DNA from: CAZIAK01 sp964537035
GTDB lineage: Bacteria; Planctomycetota; B15-G4
Direction: 5' to 3'
NCBI GenBank assembly: GCA_964537035.1
Contig: CAZIAK010000034.1
Span: forward strand, 1 to 54,280
DNA length: 54,280 nucleotides
In this document: piece after piece, positions 8,341-17,128 of the stretch
Layout: each line of letters begins with the position of its first letter
Numbering within the stretch: the first letter of the stretch is position 1
Made by a program: the position numbers and the translations under genes
The notes under the pieces: model-generated
The model's input: the letters and a program-made list of their open reading frames with translations, nothing else
Databases searched by the model: none
What the model was told of the DNA's origin: nothing

Positions 8341-9634
8341 TCAGCGAACCCTCAAGACCCCCTTCGAGCTCGAGGGCGTGGGACTCCACGAAGGGGTCCC
8401 TGTCCACGTGCAGGTGCGCCCGGGACGAACGGACACCGGCGCCGTCTTCATCCGTACGGACCTGCCCGACGCCGACCCCATCCCCGCGACCCTTGCCACC
8501 CTGACCGAGGGTGAACGGCGAACGCTGCTGCGCCGGGGACAGGCTGAAGTCCACACCATCGAGCATCTCTTGGCTGCCTTGTCGGCGGCGCAGATCGACA
8601 ACGTCGAGATCGAACTCGACGCGCCCGAGCTGCCTGCCCTCGACGGATCGGCCCTGCCTTGGTTCGAGGCGCTCATCGCCGCGGGCAAGGTCGACCAGAA
8701 GGCGCAGCGCAAGGTGCTCGTGATCGAGGAGCCGCTGTTCGTGTCCGAGGGCAGCGCGGCCATCCACGCCGTGCCGGGGGGAGACGAGGGATTGGCGCTG
8801 TCCTACACCCTCGACTACCGTGAGGCCGGGCTGCCGCCACAGTTCGTCGAGGCCTTCGTGCCTGATGAAGCGCTGGCCGAGGAGATCCTGGCAGCCCGCA
8901 CATTCGTCTTCGCCCACGAGGTGGAGGCCCTGCGAGCAGCGGGCCTGGGGGCCGGGGCCAACGAGCAGAACACGGTGGTCCTTGAGGGCGCAGAACCGCT
9001 CCACGGGCCCCTGCGCATGGTCGACGAACCGGCGCGGCACAAGCTGCTCGACCTGCTGGGCGATCTGTTCTTGCTGGGCGCCGATATCCAGGGTTCGGTG
9101 ACGGCCACGCGCTCGGGCCACAAGCTGCATCACGCCATGGTCCGCCGTCTGGCCGAGGTCATGGAGTGGGAGGAGAACACGGGCCGGGTGGTGCGGGACA
9201 CGGGGATGAACATCCTCGAGATCGCCGAACTGCTGCCTCACCGCTACCCCTTCTTGCTGGTCGATCGGGTGCTTGAGCTAGAAGGCTACCGGCGCGCCGT
9301 GGGCATCAAGAACGTGACGGTGAACGAACCCTTTTTCAGCGGGCACTTCCCGGGCCAGCCGATCATGCCCGGGGTGTTGATCCTGGAGGCCCTGGCCCAG
9401 CTGGCTGGCACTTTGTTGCTGCGCCGCATGGAGTACACCGGCAAGATGCCGGTCTTGTGGGCCATCGACAAGGTCAAGCTCCGTCGGTCGGTGGTGCCCG
9501 GTGACCAACTGCGACTCGAAGTGGAGGCAACAAAGGTGCGGGATACGATGGGCCGTGTGGAGTGCAAGGCCAAAGTGAACAATCAGATCGCGGCCGAGGC
9601 CCAGATGGTCTTCACCTTGGTGGACGCAGGGTGA
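8330..9634 (+). CDS. lpxC: Bifunctional LpxC deacetylase / FabZ dehydratase
   Basis: Two enzymes are fused in 434 residues. Residues 1-275 are LpxC, the zinc-dependent deacetylase that commits UDP-acyl-GlcNAc to lipid A. The motif HTIEHLLAAL supplies the general base Glu78 and zinc ligand His79; His237 and Asp241 (ARHKLLDLLGD) are further ligands; His264 lies in GHKLHHAM. Residues 290-434 are FabZ, 3-hydroxyacyl-ACP dehydratase, with LPHRYPFLLVDRV, active-site His339 (FSGHFPG) and Glu353. The fusion is best known from Bacteroidota and Chlorobiota, and couples lipid A commitment to fatty-acid elongation. The start is GTG 8330 inside lpxD; its stop overlaps the lpxA start as GTGA. Confidence 0.95.
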   Translation: MTRNQRTLKTPFELEGVGLHEGVPVHVQVRPGRTDTGAVFIRTDLPDADPIPATLATLTEGERRTLLRRGQAEVHTIEHLLAALSAAQIDNVEIELDAPELPALDGSALPWFEALIAAGKVDQKAQRKVLVIEEPLFVSEGSAAIHAVPGGDEGLALSYTLDYREAGLPPQFVEAFVPDEALAEEILAARTFVFAHEVEALRAAGLGAGANEQNTVVLEGAEPLHGPLRMVDEPARHKLLDLLGDLFLLGADIQGSVTATRSGHKLHHAMVRRLAEVMEWEENTGRVVRDTGMNILEIAELLPHRYPFLLVDRVLELEGYRRAVGIKNVTVNEPFFSGHFPGQPIMPGVLILEALAQLAGTLLLRRMEYTGKMPVLWAIDKVKLRRSVVPGDQLRLEVEATKVRDTMGRVECKAKVNNQIAAEAQMVFTLVDAG

Positions 9635-10425
9635 ACATCCACCCCACAGCCATCGTCGACGCCGATGCCGAGCTGGCAGACGACGTCACCGTCGGCCCCT
9701 ACACGATCATCGAGGGCGGCGTGCGCATCGGCCCGGGCTGCACCATCGGTCCCCATTGCTACTTCGCCAAGGGCACCAAGGTGGGCGAGCGGAACAGCTT
9801 CACCGCCTTCGTCAGCGCGGGGACCGGCCCCCAGGACGTGGCTTTCCAGAACACCGACAGCACCCTCGAGATCGGTGATGACAACACCTTTCGCGAGTAT
9901 GTGTCGCTCAACCGCGGCACCCCGAAAGAACGTTCGCTGACCCGCATCGGCAACAACAACTTCTTCATGACCGCCAGCCACGTGGGGCACGATTGCGTGC
10001 TGGGCAGCAACATCATCCTGACCAACTGCGTGCTGGTGGCTGGCCACTGCCATATCGGCGACAACGCGGTGCTGAGCGGCTTCGTGGGCCTGGCCCAGTT
10101 CGTCACCGTGGGCAGGCTGAGCTACATCGGCGCCACCAGTCGGGTGGTCCAAGACGTGCCGCCCTTCGTGAAGATGGCCGGTGACCCGGCCGAGGTGCGC
10201 ATGGTCAACGAAGTGGGCATGCAGCGGGCGGGCTGTTCGAAGAGCGAGGTCGACGAGATCAAGCACGTCTACCGCGCGATCTTTCGTACGGGTAGGAGCG
10301 TGAGCGAAGAAGCCCACTCCTACATGAATGACACCTCGGCCATGGTGCGCGAACTGGCCGAGTTCCTGTTGCGAAAAGAGGCCGGACGCTTTGGCCGCTA
10401 CCGGGAGTCGTTGCGTGGGCACTAG
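9631..10425 (+). CDS. lpxA: UDP-GlcNAc (or UDP-GlcNAc3N) O/N-acyltransferase LpxA
   Basis: LpxA performs the first acylation of lipid A synthesis. The 264-residue protein matches the usual length of about 262. It starts VNIHPTAIVDADAEL at GTG 9631, which overlaps the lpxC/fabZ stop by 4 nt; the frame is open upstream but without LpxA similarity. The beta-helix covers residues 1-190 and a helical C-terminal domain follows. Catalytic-base motif HVGHDC gives His117 and His120; His139 lies in VAGH. The usual VHQF is here LAQF, so the position of E. coli His160 is Ala155. The neighbouring Gfo/Idh/MocA gene raises the possibility that the substrate is the 3-amino sugar form. Confidence 0.93.
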   Translation: MNIHPTAIVDADAELADDVTVGPYTIIEGGVRIGPGCTIGPHCYFAKGTKVGERNSFTAFVSAGTGPQDVAFQNTDSTLEIGDDNTFREYVSLNRGTPKERSLTRIGNNNFFMTASHVGHDCVLGSNIILTNCVLVAGHCHIGDNAVLSGFVGLAQFVTVGRLSYIGATSRVVQDVPPFVKMAGDPAEVRMVNEVGMQRAGCSKSEVDEIKHVYRAIFRTGRSVSEEAHSYMNDTSAMVRELAEFLLRKEAGRFGRYRESLRGH

Positions 10426-11437
10426 CCAAGAGGCCTTGCGGGCCGTCGTCATCGGTGTGGGCCATCTGGGCCAGCACCACGCTCGCCTGTTGGCCCAAGA
10501 GGTCGACGGTGTCGAGCTGGTGGGGGTGGTCGATGCGGACGCAGCGCGCTGCGGCGAGATCGCCGAGCGCCTGGGCGTGGCGGCCTTCTCAGACCCGTCC
10601 GAGATCCCTGACGACGTACGGGCGGCCTCTGTGGCCGTGCCCACCAGTCTCCATCACCAGGTGGTCATGCCTCTGCTGGAGCGCGGCGTGAACGTGCTGG
10701 TCGAGAAGCCCATGGCGGCCGACCTCGACCAGGCCCGGTCCATGGAGAAGCTGGCCAGAGACAAGGGCCTGGTGCTTCATGTGGGGCACATCGAGCGCTT
10801 TAATCCCGCGCTGAATGCCTTTCACGAGCGCTCGCTCACGCCCCGCTTCATCGAGGCCCATCGCCTGGCGCCGTTCAACTACCGCACCCTCGATGTGTCC
10901 GTGGTCATGGATCTCATGATCCACGACATCGACATCGTGCTCGAGCTGGCGGGCTCACCGCTGATCAACGTGGACGCCGTGGGCAGCCGGGTGCTGGGCG
11001 AACAGGTCGACATCGCCAACGCCCGGCTGAGCTTCGAGAACGGCTGCGTGGCCAACGTCACCGCCAGCCGGGTGTCCTTCGAGCCCATGCGCAAGACCCG
11101 GGTCTTCGCCGACGACGCCTTCCTCTCCATGGACTTCGGCACCCGCCGGGCCTTCGTGGCGGCCAAGGCTGAGGGCTTCGACCTGGGCAGCCTGCGAGCG
11201 GCCGATCAGTCCAAGATCGAGCCCAAGGCCAGCTTCAAGGAGTTCGTGGCCCAGGGCCTGATGGACCTAGAAGAGATCGACATGGACGAGTGCAACCCGC
11301 TGCAGCTCGAGCTGACCGCCTTCGCCAGGGCCATAGCCCACGGCGAGACAGGTGGAGTGGGGGCCGCTGACGGCTTGCGGGCCATGGAGGTGGCCGCGAT
11401 GATCTCCGACTCGATCGCCGCCCATCACTGGGCCTGA
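10415..11437 (+). CDS. Gfo/Idh/MocA-family oxidoreductase, GnnA-like candidate
   Basis: This is an NAD(P)-dependent sugar dehydrogenase-type protein of 340 residues. The Rossmann motif VIGVGHLGQHHARLL lies at residues 12-26 and the family EKP catalytic motif at 97-99, followed by GHIERFNPALNAF. GTG 10415 is chosen for its GGGAG at 10403-10407 and the immediate Rossmann start; it overlaps lpxA by 11 nt. Being the last gene of a tightly overlapping lpx operon suggests a role in making a nucleotide sugar for lipid A. GnnA, which oxidises UDP-GlcNAc before GnnB transaminates it, belongs to this superfamily and sits beside lpxA in Acidithiobacillus. No aminotransferase (GnnB) is present in this window, so the specific role is open. 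Confidence 0.8.
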   Translation: MGTSQEALRAVVIGVGHLGQHHARLLAQEVDGVELVGVVDADAARCGEIAERLGVAAFSDPSEIPDDVRAASVAVPTSLHHQVVMPLLERGVNVLVEKPMAADLDQARSMEKLARDKGLVLHVGHIERFNPALNAFHERSLTPRFIEAHRLAPFNYRTLDVSVVMDLMIHDIDIVLELAGSPLINVDAVGSRVLGEQVDIANARLSFENGCVANVTASRVSFEPMRKTRVFADDAFLSMDFGTRRAFVAAKAEGFDLGSLRAADQSKIEPKASFKEFVAQGLMDLEEIDMDECNPLQLELTAFARAIAHGETGGVGAADGLRAMEVAAMISDSIAAHHWA

Positions 11438-11461
11438 GTCGCCCAACTTCCCGAGAGTTCC

Positions 11462-14400
11462 ATGTCGTTTCCGACCTTGCCCCCTGCTGAGCGTCTTGAG
11501 GACGAGATCCTCGAGCGCTGGAAGACCCATGACGTCCCGGCGCGCTCCTTGCGTCAGAACGAGGGGGCTGAGCGCTTCGTGTTCTACGAGGGTCCGCCCA
11601 CCGCCAATGGCCGTCCGGCGATCCACCACGTCTTCTCTCGCACCCTGAAAGACGTGATCTGCCGGCACCGCCAGATGCTTGGCTATTTCGTGCCTCGCAA
11701 GGCCGGCTGGGACACCCAGGGCCTGCCCGTCGAGATCGAGGTGCAGAAGCGGCAAGGCATCGAGAACCGGGAGCAGATCGAAGCCCTGGGCATTGCCGAG
11801 TTCAACCGCCTCTGCAAGGAGTCCGTGTTCACCTACAGGAGCGAGTGGGAGGACGTGTCCCGGCGCATGGGCTACTGGCTCGACTACGAGAACGCCTACG
11901 TCACCTACGAGACCAGCTACATCGAGAGCTGCTGGGCCCTGTTGTCACGCTTTCACGGGGCGGGTCTGCTCACCAAGGACTTCAAGATCCTGCCCTACTG
12001 CCCGCACTGTTCCACCGGGCTGTCCAACCACGAGGTGGCCCAGGGTTACGAGACGGTCCAGGACCCCTCGGTGACCGTGCGCTTCAGTCTCAGCGCTCCG
12101 GCAATGCAGTCGTTGTGGTCGCAGCTTGAGAGCTCAGGCTCCTGCCCCGACGAATCGGTCGACGGGTTGGGGACCGTGTCCCTGTTGGTCTGGACCACCA
12201 CGCCCTGGACGCTCTTTTCCAACGTGGCCGCGGCGGTCCACGGCGAGCTGACCTACGTGCTGGCTCGGGTGCCGGCGCAAGGCGACGCCGACGCTCAGGA
12301 CAGCCATCAGGGCGAAGTGCTCATCGTGGCCGAGGGGCGGGTGGCAGAGGTCCTGGGCAAGGACGCGGTGGTGCTGGCCAGCTTCCCCGGCGCCCTGCTC
12401 GAAGGTCTGGCCTACGAGCGGCCCCTGGCCCAGGTGGTCATCGACGAGCCCACCGAGGCGACCCACACCGTGCGCCTGGCCGACTTCGTCTCGGCCAGCG
12501 ACGGTACGGGCGTGGTGCACATGGCGCCGGCCTTTGGCGCCGACGACTTCACCATCCGCCAGCGTGACGATCTGCCCCTGGTCATGCCCGTCGACGATCA
12601 GGGCTGCTTCACCGAGGCCGTTCCGGGCTTCGCCGGGCGCTTCGTCAAAGAGGCCGACAAGGACATCATCAAGCTGCTGAAAGAGACCGACAGGCTCTGG
12701 GCCAGAGCCACGGTCGATCACAGCTATCCCCACTGCTGGCGCTGCCATGCGCCCCTGCTCTACATGGCTCGCCCGAGCTGGTATCTGCGCACCACGAAAC
12801 TCCGCGACCTGCTGGTCGAGCGCAACAAGGAGATCGACTGGCATCCTCCCGAGATCGGCAGCGGCCGCTTCGGTGAGTGGTTGTCCAACAACGTCGACTG
12901 GGCCCTGAGCCGGGAGCGCTTCTGGGGCACTCCGCTCAACATCTGGGTCTGCGATGGCTGCGGCGCCGAGAAGGCACCGGCGTCGCTCAGCGCACTGGGC
13001 CTCGACGACGACTTTGATCCGCACAGGCCGTTCATCGACGAGGTGACCCTGCCGTGCGACGAGTGCGGCGGCATCATGCAGCGCACGCCCGAGGTCATCG
13101 ATTGCTGGTTCGACTCGGGCGCCATGCCCTTCGCCCAGGCAGGCTGGCCAAAGCAGACCGGCGGCGAGCTCCCGGAGAACTTCCCCGCGGATTATATCTG
13201 CGAGGGCATCGATCAGACTCGTGGTTGGTTCTACACGCTCCACGTCATCTCGGTCTTCTTGACCGGCCGACCGGCCACCAAGCGCGTGCTGGTCAACAAC
13301 ATGCTGCTCGATGGCAAGGGCAAGAAGATGAGCAAGCACGTGGGCAACGTGGTCGACCCCTGGCAGGCCTTCGAGTCGAGCGGAGCGGATGCCGCTCGCT
13401 GGGCCTTCATGAGTCAGGGACAGGTCTGGTTGCCCAAGCGCTTCGATCAACGGGCCGTCGAAGATGTGCGCCGCCGGGTCTTCGGGACGGTGCAGAACTG
13501 CTACGCGTTCTTGGCGCTCTACGCTGACCTCGACGGTTGGGCTCCAGGGGATCCGGCTCCCGGCCCTGCGGATCGCCCCTCCATTGATCGTTGGTTGTTG
13601 TCCCGGCTGCAGACCCTCACCCGTTCGGTGAGCGCGGCCTACGAGAACCTCGACCTGAATGAGCTCACCGATCAGTTGGAGACGTTCATCGCCGATGAAC
13701 TGAGCAACTGGTACGTGCGCCGCAACCGCGCCCGCTTCTGGAAGTCTGGGGACAGCGACGACAAGCGGGGGGCTTTCGCCACTCTGGCCGAGGCTCTCGA
13801 GCGGGTCTCGCTCTTGCTCGCCCCGGCGGTGCCGTTCTTGTCCGAGTGGCTGTGGTCCGCCGTGACCGCCGCAGAGCCCGGCGCCTCGGTGCACCTGGCG
13901 TCGTGGCCAGCGGTCGACGAAGCGCTCATCGACGATGAGCTGGAGCGAGAGATGGCCGCCGTGCTCTCGGCCGCAGCCCTGGGGCGGTCGGTGCGCGCCG
14001 CCCACGACCTGAAGCTGCGCCAGCCCCTGCGTCGGGTGCTGATCAAGGCCGCCGACCCCGCTGACGGCGAGCGCCTGCAGCGCCCGGAGCTGGCTCGCCT
14101 GGTCGCCGAAGAACTCAACGTCAAGGCCGTCGAGGTGGTGGAACAGGCCGACTTTCGCGAGCTGTCCGCCCGGGCCAACTTCAAGGTGCTGGGGCGCCGG
14201 CTCGGGCCCAAGATGAAGGCGGTGGGCGCGGCAGTCCGTGACCTTGACGAGGCGGCTCTCGAACGGTTCTCACGAGAGGGCTCGCTGACCCTGGTCATTG
14301 ACGGAGAAGAGCTGCAACTGAGCGGCGACGAAGTCGAGCTTGTGGAAACCGGGCGGCAGGGTTACGCCGTGGCCGGTGATGGGCGTCTGGTCCTGGCCCT

Positions 14401-14689
14401 CGACACCGAACTCGACGAAGGCCTGCTTTCCGAGGGGCGCGCCCGCGAGATCATCAATCGCATTCAGGGCCGTCGCAAGGCGGCAGGGCTCGACGTGGCC
14501 GACCGGGTGTTGGTGCGCCTGGCGACGACCGACGTTCTGGCAGCGGCGGCAAGAGTTCACGAGGAACTGATTCTTGGCGAAGTGCTGGGCACGAGCCTTG
14601 AGTTGCTCGACGATGGCGACAGTGAGGTGGGCGAGATCTACGAGATCGATGGTGCGGCCCTGTGGGTCGATGTGCAGCGCAGCCGTTGA
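11462..14689 (+). CDS. ileS: Isoleucyl-tRNA synthetase, eukaryote-like type 2
   Basis: IleRS charges tRNA-Ile. At 1075 residues it is longer than the common bacterial type 1 (about 930) and shows type 2 features, including AGWDTQGLPVEIEV after the first motif. The class I signature that should read HIGH is Ala-Ile-His-His (residues 53-56; codons 11618-11629). The second motif is KMSKH (622-626). The CP1 editing domain has DGTGVVHMAPAFGADDF. Two Cys pairs (CDGCG and CDECGG) near residues 500-540 suggest a zinc site. The C-terminal 350 residues form the anticodon-binding region. It starts 24 nt after the oxidoreductase gene, so it may share the lpx transcript. Confidence 0.95.
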   Translation: MSFPTLPPAERLEDEILERWKTHDVPARSLRQNEGAERFVFYEGPPTANGRPAIHHVFSRTLKDVICRHRQMLGYFVPRKAGWDTQGLPVEIEVQKRQGIENREQIEALGIAEFNRLCKESVFTYRSEWEDVSRRMGYWLDYENAYVTYETSYIESCWALLSRFHGAGLLTKDFKILPYCPHCSTGLSNHEVAQGYETVQDPSVTVRFSLSAPAMQSLWSQLESSGSCPDESVDGLGTVSLLVWTTTPWTLFSNVAAAVHGELTYVLARVPAQGDADAQDSHQGEVLIVAEGRVAEVLGKDAVVLASFPGALLEGLAYERPLAQVVIDEPTEATHTVRLADFVSASDGTGVVHMAPAFGADDFTIRQRDDLPLVMPVDDQGCFTEAVPGFAGRFVKEADKDIIKLLKETDRLWARATVDHSYPHCWRCHAPLLYMARPSWYLRTTKLRDLLVERNKEIDWHPPEIGSGRFGEWLSNNVDWALSRERFWGTPLNIWVCDGCGAEKAPASLSALGLDDDFDPHRPFIDEVTLPCDECGGIMQRTPEVIDCWFDSGAMPFAQAGWPKQTGGELPENFPADYICEGIDQTRGWFYTLHVISVFLTGRPATKRVLVNNMLLDGKGKKMSKHVGNVVDPWQAFESSGADAARWAFMSQGQVWLPKRFDQRAVEDVRRRVFGTVQNCYAFLALYADLDGWAPGDPAPGPADRPSIDRWLLSRLQTLTRSVSAAYENLDLNELTDQLETFIADELSNWYVRRNRARFWKSGDSDDKRGAFATLAEALERVSLLLAPAVPFLSEWLWSAVTAAEPGASVHLASWPAVDEALIDDELEREMAAVLSAAALGRSVRAAHDLKLRQPLRRVLIKAADPADGERLQRPELARLVAEELNVKAVEVVEQADFRELSARANFKVLGRRLGPKMKAVGAAVRDLDEAALERFSREGSLTLVIDGEELQLSGDEVELVETGRQGYAVAGDGRLVLALDTELDEGLLSEGRAREIINRIQGRRKAAGLDVADRVLVRLATTDVLAAAARVHEELILGEVLGTSLELLDDGDSEVGEIYEIDGAALWVDVQRSR

Positions 14690-14763
14690 GCGACGGCGCG
14701 CGGTGCCCAGTGGCCGCGAGCATACCGGTGCCGGCCGCTGCCGCTGAGCTCAGGCTCGACGGC

Positions 14764-15834
14764 TCATTCTGCGGCTTCGGCCTCGGCTTCGATCTCGACC
14801 GCGTCGACCTTCGCTTGCCTCGGGTCGTAGAGCGCGATGCGGTTGCGCCCAGCCTTCTTGGCCGCCAGCAACGTGGCGTCGGCGGCCCGCAAGGTGTCAT
14901 CGAAGGCGTCGCTGCGCAGGGGATCCCAGCTGGCCACGCCGATGGTCACGGTGACCCGGGCGGTCTTGCCATCCTGGGTGAAGTGGGTGTCCTCGATGGT
15001 GGCTCGCAGCCGCTCGGCGATGCGGGCGGCGTCCCGGAGGTTCGTGTCCGGGAGCAGAATCGCGAACTCGTCGCCGCCCACGCGGGCCGCGGTGTCGAAC
15101 GGACGCAGGGCCTTCTGCAGCAGCTGACCGAGGCGCCCCAGGAGCTCGTCGACGAAGGGGTGGCCGTACTGATCGTTGACCGCCTTGAAGCCGTCCAGGT
15201 CGAGCATGAGCAGGCCCAGGCAGCGGCCGTCGCGAGCGCTGCGGGCGCAGTCGATGCGGCAGCGGTCGTAGAAGTAACGGTCGTTGCGCAGCCCGGTCTT
15301 GTAGTCGGTGGTGGTGGCCTGCAGCAGAGACTGTCGGTCTTCGTGGAGGCGGGCCAGGGCCCGGCGGCGGGCGATGGAGAAGCGCAGTCGCCGACAGATG
15401 AGATCGACGCCGTCGTCCGGCGAGAGGAAGTCGTCCAGGCTCTCGGCGTGCTCTTCCAGGCAGGCCGGGCTCTCGGTGAGCACCAGCATGGCCGGGCCCC
15501 CTGGCTGCTCGGCCAGGGTCAGCAAACTGGTCAGCTCGGCGTCGTTTGCGCCCGACCCCAGGGGCGAGAGGACCACGGCGTCCAGGTCTTGAAGCTGAGC
15601 GCGGCCCCAGGTGTCGGCCTGATTGTGGGTGACCACGACACCCCATCCCCGGGCTCGAAGCTCGGTTTCCAGCTCGTTCCCCGGCAGCAAGCCGTGGAGA
15701 GCCAGGAGAACACGGAAGGCGTCCTTGGGCTGGGAAATGGGAATGTATTCCTGAAGAGGGGGCGAAATGAACCTATCCCGGATGGCGAGATCCGGCAACG
15801 GTGGCTGAAAACGGGCTGAGGCCAGCAGCGGCAC
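14764..15834 (-). CDS. Diguanylate cyclase (GGDEF) with degenerate receiver-like domain
   Basis: The C-terminal GGDEF domain makes the second messenger c-di-GMP. The active-site motif RVGGDEF is intact (codons 15064-15078). An RPFD inhibitory site lies five residues upstream, so product inhibition is expected. The N-terminal part (from KDAFRVLLALHG) has the length and hydrophobic pattern of a response-regulator receiver, but the phosphoacceptor position reads VVLSPLG instead of an Asp and the conserved Lys is absent. It is therefore probably not phosphorylated. The start is uncertain: GTG 15834 is proposed, while the frame stays open to 16071. The last 15 residues are a Glu/Ala tail. It is monocistronic and divergent from rpsB. 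Confidence 0.85.
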   Translation of the reverse strand: MPLLASARFQPPLPDLAIRDRFISPPLQEYIPISQPKDAFRVLLALHGLLPGNELETELRARGWGVVVTHNQADTWGRAQLQDLDAVVLSPLGSGANDAELTSLLTLAEQPGGPAMLVLTESPACLEEHAESLDDFLSPDDGVDLICRRLRFSIARRRALARLHEDRQSLLQATTTDYKTGLRNDRYFYDRCRIDCARSARDGRCLGLLMLDLDGFKAVNDQYGHPFVDELLGRLGQLLQKALRPFDTAARVGGDEFAILLPDTNLRDAARIAERLRATIEDTHFTQDGKTARVTVTIGVASWDPLRSDAFDDTLRAADATLLAAKKAGRNRIALYDPRQAKVDAVEIEAEAEAAE

Positions 15835-15890
15835 GAGGGGGCGGGGCGAACGGATCGCACGGGATTCGGCAGGCTCTGTACCTCGGCGGA

Positions 15891-15920
15891 TTGATGCCAA
15901 CCGCCTTGTTTTGCTAGGGT
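15891..15920 (+). promoter_or_regulatory. Possible promoter for rpsB-tsf-pyrH-frr
   Basis: TTGATG (15891-15896) and TAGGGT (15915-15920) are 18 bases apart. A start near 15927 would give a leader of about 205 nt before the TTG of rpsB. Long rpsB leaders with autoregulation by S2 are known in other bacteria. No conserved structure was recognised here. Confidence 0.3.
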
Positions 15921-16131
15921 TCTCGGCTCGTTTGTGCGCTGCGCACTTCAAGACGTGGTCACAGGTCGCCCCGGCCAGCTCAAAGGCTGAGAGGGGGCAG
16001 ATCGGTGGCTCGTGGCCGAAGAGTGCAGCGTGCTGTTCGTTCCGACGATGTTCGGGACATTCCATGACCACTCACGCCTTCCAGGGCGCCCCGCAAGATC
16101 TCGTGTGAGATCGCGGGATCCGGAGAATCCG

Positions 16132-17124
16132 TTGCAAAAAACCACGATCGAGGAACTTCTCGAGGCCGGTGCTCATTTCGGCTCGTGGACGCACACCTGG
16201 AACCCCGCCATGAAGCCGTTCATCCACGGCCGGCGGAACAAGATCCACATCATCAACCTGGTGCACACCGTGCGCGGGTTGACGAAGGCTGCCCACTTCC
16301 TCCGCGAAGTGGCCGCCACTGGACGCCAGATCGTCTACGTAGGCACCAAGCGCCAGATGCGCGGCATCCTGCTGCAAGAGGTGAAGCGCGTTGAGATGCC
16401 TTGGGTGACCGAGCGTTGGCTTGGCGGCACCCTGACCAACTTCAAGACCGTCCGCTCCCGTCTCAGCCGCCTCGAAGAACTCGAGGGCATGGAAGAGAAC
16501 GGCGAGATGGCCGCGCTGAAGAAGAAGGCTCAGTCCCAGCTCACCCGCGAGCTGCGCCGCATCAAGAAGAACCTCGATGGGCTGCGCACCCTGAACCGTA
16601 TTCCGGGCGCCATGGTCGTCATCGATCCCAAGCGCGAGCACATCGCCGTGGCCGAGGCCCGGCGGGTCAACGTGCCGGTGATCGCGATCCTCGACACCGA
16701 CTGTGATCCCACGCCGGTCGACATCCCGATTCCGGCCAATGATGACTCCATGCGTTCGGTGGGTCTGATCCTGGGTCGGCTGTCCGACGCCATCGCAGAA
16801 GGCCAGAAGCGCTTCAAGGCTTCGGGTCGTGCGCCTGAAGATGCACTGGGCGTGCGCGACGAGGGCGGCAAGGTCCATGCCATGGACTCCGACCACGCTC
16901 TGGCGGCGCAGATGAAGAAGGCCGCCGAAGATGAGGCCAAGGCAGCTGCCGGCAAGGGCGACGCACCAGTTGCTGAGGCTGCCGCTGACGCCGCTCCCGC
17001 AGGCACTGAGCCAGAGGCCGCGGTCGCTCCCAGCACACCCGCCACTGAAGCTGCGAGTACGCCAGTGACGGCGGGCTCCGGCGATGATTCTGACACCACC
17101 AAGGCCCCCAGCACCGAGTCCTGA
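16132..17124 (+). CDS. rpsB: 30S ribosomal protein uS2
   Basis: S2 binds the 30S head-body junction. The 330-residue product begins at TTG 16132, which has CGGAGAA 6 nt upstream and places the start right before KTTIEELLEAGAHFG, the normal N-terminus. Frames further upstream lack S2 similarity. The core (WNPAMKPFIHGRRNKIHIINL, TNFKTVRSR, MVVIDPKREHIAVAEARR, VGLILGRLSDAI) covers residues 1-225. Residues 230-330 are an added low-complexity Ala/Glu/Ser/Thr/Pro tail not found in E. coli S2 (241 residues). The His-Phe-Gly-His motif common in S2 reads HFGS. The gene leads the rpsB-tsf-pyrH-frr operon, with tsf 4 nt downstream. Confidence 0.96.
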   Translation: MQKTTIEELLEAGAHFGSWTHTWNPAMKPFIHGRRNKIHIINLVHTVRGLTKAAHFLREVAATGRQIVYVGTKRQMRGILLQEVKRVEMPWVTERWLGGTLTNFKTVRSRLSRLEELEGMEENGEMAALKKKAQSQLTRELRRIKKNLDGLRTLNRIPGAMVVIDPKREHIAVAEARRVNVPVIAILDTDCDPTPVDIPIPANDDSMRSVGLILGRLSDAIAEGQKRFKASGRAPEDALGVRDEGGKVHAMDSDHALAAQMKKAAEDEAKAAAGKGDAPVAEAAADAAPAGTEPEAAVAPSTPATEAASTPVTAGSGDDSDTTKAPSTES

Positions 17125-17128
17125 GCAG

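Noticed and set aside
12134..14005. A 623-codon open frame antisense to ileS
   Set aside because: The forward strand holds unmistakable IleRS motifs throughout; the reverse translation is compositionally biased noise.
16012..16131. A longer N-terminus for S2 starting upstream of TTG 16132
   Set aside because: The frame is open but the 40 extra residues have no S2 similarity, while TTG 16132 has a well-placed Shine-Dalgarno and gives the normal N-terminus.
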